Assembly (NCBI GenBank): GCA_031373665.1
Contig: JANMMZ010000038.1
Location: 1-64,000 of the forward strand
Length of the DNA: 64,000 nucleotides
Direction of reading: 5' to 3'
From: M3007 sp031373665
Lineage (GTDB): Bacteria > Bacteroidota > Bacteroidia > Chitinophagales > Saprospiraceae
Position 1 is the first letter of the stretch. Each line of letters begins with the position of its first letter. The notes under the pieces are model-generated. The model was not told the origin of the DNA and did not search any database. It saw only the letters and a program-made list of their open reading frames with translations. Of this stretch, positions 61,667 to 64,000 are shown in pieces. The translations under genes and the position numbers were made by a program.

Positions 61667-63178
61667 TTAATCTTCTCTGTAAGAAATAATCCAGAGGCCA
61701 AAGCTGGTGATGAGGCCATTGATAAGTATGGTAAGAAAGCCAACATCCACCCATCGCTTACAATAAATTTCTACGGCAAACGTGAGTAAGGGGGCTGCCA
61801 AACAGACCCACAGTACAAAATTATCGCGAATTTTGAGGTTGGTAAACAAGCCAAAGGCAAAAAGCCCTAGTAATGGCCCGTAAGTATAGCCCGCTATTTT
61901 AAATATAAGCGAAATGACAGCGGAATCGCTGACGGCATTGAGCACTAAAATAATGACCACGAATGCCGCCGAAAAGCCAAGGTGCACCAATGTGCGCTGC
62001 CTTTGCTGGCGTTTGTCAACAGCGGCTTGCGCGGCTATATGCTCATGATCGTGTTCATCAGAAATTGATTTTTCTTTTTCAAAATTAAGAAAATCTATAC
62101 AAAAACTCGTGGTGAGGGCCGTGAGTGCAGAGTCGGAACTGGAGTAGGTACTGCCGATCAATCCAAGTATAAAGAAGACACCGGCTACGGCATCCAAATG
62201 ATTGAAGGCTATTTTAGGATACAATTGGTCGGTACGACCAGTCAATTCCAAACCAATAGAGGTGGCATACTGATAAAGCAAAGCACCCAACACCAAGAAA
62301 AGAAAATTGATGATGACCATATAAAAACAGAAAACAAACATGTTTTTCTGTGCTTCCTTAATATTTTTGCAAGCAAGGTTTTTTTGCATCAAATCTTGGT
62401 CAAGCCCCGTCATAGCAATAGCCACCAAGGCTCCACTCAAAAACTGTTTCACAAAGTGGTTGGGATCCGTCAAAAAATTATCGAAGAAGAATATCTGTCC
62501 ATATTTGCTACTCATTACGTTGCCAACTATATCAAACACGCCATAATTTAAAGCATTGCCCACTGTATATACCGTAAATACCAAGGCCATCAAGAAGAAG
62601 GTGGTCATAATGGTATCGGTCCAAATGATGGTTTTTAGTCCACCTTTATAGGTGTAGGCGTATATCAAGGCCAACATAATGGTGACTGTGACTACAAATG
62701 GAACACCAAGGGGGGCAAATACAAAAGTCTGTAGTACACTCGCCGCTAAAAACATGCGGGCTGCTGAACCAAAAGTACGTGCCAATACAAAGAAGCCAGC
62801 ACCCGTCTTATAAGACCAATACCCAAACCGTTGTTCTAAATATCCATAAATGCTGGTAAGATTGAGCCGATAATACATGGGCATCAATACCGTGGCAATA
62901 AAAAAGTAGCCTACTAGATAACCCAACACGACTTGCATGTAAGAAAAGGCCATATTGACCCCAGTGCCACCTACTGCGCCGGGAATACTGATGAACGTGA
63001 CCCCGCTGATACTGGTGCCTATCATGGCATAAGCAATCACCCACCAAGGGGCTTTGCGCTCGGCTAAAAAGAACCCTTCATTGGTGACTCCACGGCCAGT
63101 GTACCAAGCCACGCCCATAAGCATAGCAAAATACAACAACAATACAACTAATACGAGTGCAGGTGTAAGATGTGACAT
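61667..63178 (-). CDS. Sodium:solute symporter (SSS family)
   Basis: 503 residues with about thirteen hydrophobic segments. Family features: WYTGRGVTNEGFFLAERKAP, WWVIAYAMIGTSISGVTFIS with the sodium-site helix, LEQRFGYWSYKTGAGFFVLA, TDTIMTTFFLMALVF, and GLIGSTYSSSDSALTALTTS with the conserved SSSDSAL. The substrate (sugar, proline, pantothenate and others in this family) cannot be read from sequence. Transcription is toward the amidase gene, and the 156-bp element lies 66 bp upstream of its ATG. Confidence 0.93.
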   Translation of the reverse strand: MSHLTPALVLVVLLLYFAMLMGVAWYTGRGVTNEGFFLAERKAPWWVIAYAMIGTSISGVTFISIPGAVGGTGVNMAFSYMQVVLGYLVGYFFIATVLMPMYYRLNLTSIYGYLEQRFGYWSYKTGAGFFVLARTFGSAARMFLAASVLQTFVFAPLGVPFVVTVTIMLALIYAYTYKGGLKTIIWTDTIMTTFFLMALVFTVYTVGNALNYGVFDIVGNVMSSKYGQIFFFDNFLTDPNHFVKQFLSGALVAIAMTGLDQDLMQKNLACKNIKEAQKNMFVFCFYMVIINFLFLVLGALLYQYATSIGLELTGRTDQLYPKIAFNHLDAVAGVFFILGLIGSTYSSSDSALTALTTSFCIDFLNFEKEKSISDEHDHEHIAAQAAVDKRQQRQRTLVHLGFSAAFVVIILVLNAVSDSAVISLIFKIAGYTYGPLLGLFAFGLFTNLKIRDNFVLWVCLAAPLLTFAVEIYCKRWVDVGFLTILINGLITSFGLWIISYRED

Positions 63179-63244
63179 CTTTCTGATTAAATATCGGCAA
63201 AAGTAGTATTTTCCTGAATTCAGAAAAATATTATTTCTTTCTTA

Positions 63245-63400
63245 GGAGCGGCAAAAAAATAACTTATCCTTTTTAACTGACTGCTATTCACCCGAACTGC
63301 CCATCTTTTGACTTAAATAGTACTACTATTTGCGCAAAAAGATAGTTGTTTGGGCAAAAATCAATCTACTTAAAAAGAACAGTTATTATTTTGCCGCTCC
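63245..63400. repeat. 156-bp imperfect palindrome (fold-back element, copy A)
   Basis: The outer arms are GGAGCGGCAAAAAAATAACT (63245-63264) and the complement of AGTTATTATTTTGCCGCTCC (63381-63400), 19 of 20 pairing. Complementarity continues through CTTTTTAA and ATCTTTT blocks to a perfect centre AAATAGTA-C-TACTATTT (63315-63331). It fills the gap between rbfA and the symporter. Length, ends and centre match the element at 40274-40429. Confidence 0.78.
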
Positions 63401-63404
63401 TTAC

Positions 63405-63773
63405 CTATTTTTTATTTTTGTCTTCCTCATTGATTCTCTCTAAAAGTCCGGCTACCCGGTACATTTCATCCACTGTATCATCGAGGAAAAACTCTATTGT
63501 GGGCATACGGCGCATTTGCTTGCCTACTTTGACCGCCAATTCTTGACGCAATGCTACAATATTATCCTCAAGTTCAAGTATAACCTCTTGTTTGAGTTCC
63601 GTACCATATACACTGATGTATATTCTAGCGGCCAATAAATCGGGGGTCATCTTCACCTCTGTAACGGTGACCAACTTACCACGACCATATATATTGCTAC
63701 CCATTTCGGTCAGGATATTTCCAAAGTAGCGTCGGATCACTTCGCCTACTTGCTTTTGTCTGATAGATTCCAT
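63405..63773 (-). CDS. rbfA: Ribosome-binding factor A
   Basis: 122 residues, the normal length. The KH-like fold shows RQKQVGEVIRRYFGNILTEM at the start, VTVTEVKMTPDLLAARIYIS in the middle and KVGKQMRRMPTIEFFLDDTV with DEMYRVAGLLERINEED at the end. RbfA binds the 30S subunit and helps mature 16S rRNA. It follows the Fur-family gene by 13 bp and is probably cotranscribed with it. Confidence 0.95.
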   Translation of the reverse strand: MESIRQKQVGEVIRRYFGNILTEMGSNIYGRGKLVTVTEVKMTPDLLAARIYISVYGTELKQEVILELEDNIVALRQELAVKVGKQMRRMPTIEFFLDDTVDEMYRVAGLLERINEEDKNKK

Positions 63774-63786
63774 ATGTTAAATCTTT

Positions 63787-64000
63787 TTAATCGCCCCACC
63801 CAGGTTCATTATCGTCGCTGGCAGGTTGCTGGCGTACTATGCCAAACTCTATTTCACGTTGGCAGGTTCCGCAGATACCGTACAAATTGAGCGAATGGTG
63901 TGATATTTTGAAATTTAGCAACTCGCCAACCATGTCTTTGATCTGCTGTACCCTTGGGTCGCAGAACTCTACTACTTTGCCGCAGTTGGCGCAAATAACG
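63787..64000 (-). CDS. Fur-family transcriptional regulator, C-terminal part (5' end beyond window)
   Basis: 71 residues of the C-terminal half are visible, ending in DDNEPGWGD. The dimerisation and metal region shows VICANCGKVVEFCDP, QQIKDMVGELLNFKISHHSL and NLYGICGTCQREIEF, that is two CxxC pairs for structural zinc and His residues for the regulatory metal. Members include Fur, Zur and PerR; the exact type cannot be assigned because the DNA-binding domain lies outside. It is 13 bp upstream of rbfA. Confidence 0.88.
   Translation of the reverse strand, partial: VICANCGKVVEFCDPRVQQIKDMVGELLNFKISHHSLNLYGICGTCQREIEFGIVRQQPASDDNEPGWGD

Noticed and set aside
1..64000. CRISPR arrays, insertion sequences, prophage genes and known defence systems
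   Set aside because: I looked for direct repeats with regular spacing, transposase motifs and typical phage or nuclease-defence genes and saw none.

Overview
The window is a piece of a Bacteroidota chromosome, most likely from a Saprospiria- or Chitinophagia-like environmental bacterium; the order is inferred, the phylum is well supported. The evidence is: promoters of the TTTG-N19-21-TAnnTTTG type with almost no Shine-Dalgarno sequences; a SusC/SusD pair; type IX secretion C-terminal domains; a type III glutamine synthetase; the L28-L33-DUF4295 gene trio; and a GlsA/GlsB-like lipid acyltransferase pair. Both ends cut genes: a HEAT-repeat protein (1-1667) and a Fur-family regulator (63787-64000).

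Layout. 2063-5252: a lipoprotein, a predicted outer-membrane protein and a di-haem peroxidase in one operon closed by a strong terminator. 5456-12085: YidD, then a minus-strand block (CBS protein, exonuclease III, aldehyde dehydrogenase, uridine kinase, GHL10-type hydrolase, NahK-like sugar kinase) with several 4-bp stop/start overlaps. 12201-17344: HemA, a sugar-1-phosphate nucleotidyltransferase, an S8 protease-like T9SS cargo whose catalytic Asp is Glu, tRNA-Arg(ACG), L28, L33 and DUF4295. 17568-28383: two DUF3857 proteins, an MBL-fold hydrolase, a SUI1-like factor, a binding-protein-like lipoprotein, a lactate dehydrogenase/FGGY kinase pair and DUF4197. 28919-31108: GlnN, followed by a 550-bp gap holding a 25-codon signal-peptide-like ORF with its own promoter and a perfect 32-bp palindrome. 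31659-42868: YbbA-like ATPase, a 90-aa protein, an ECF sigma factor, GlsA/GlsB, an ABC exporter, NhaC, a short CorC-like protein, a class III adenylate cyclase and a methyltransferase.

42850-59972 is a minus-strand polysaccharide utilisation locus. In transcription order it has a membrane sensor/HTH regulator, a secreted GH144 enzyme with FN3 and T9SS domains, a six-repeat T9SS protein, a GH144-esterase fusion, a GH3 beta-glucosidase, SusC and SusD. The double GH144 plus GH3 content points to beta-1,2-glucan, and the fused esterase suggests the natural glucan carries ester substituents. 60085-64000 holds an NlpC/P60 peptidase, an omega-amidase-like nitrilase, a sodium:solute symporter, RbfA and the Fur-family gene.

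The least expected signals are non-coding. Two intergenic imperfect palindromes (40274-40429 and 63245-63400) are both exactly 156 bp, with similar ends and a similar centre, and each lies just upstream of a gene. A third fold-back repeat (42726-42844) has entered the 3' end of the methyltransferase gene and supplies its C-terminal tail. No CRISPR array, intact insertion sequence, prophage or recognisable defence island was seen.
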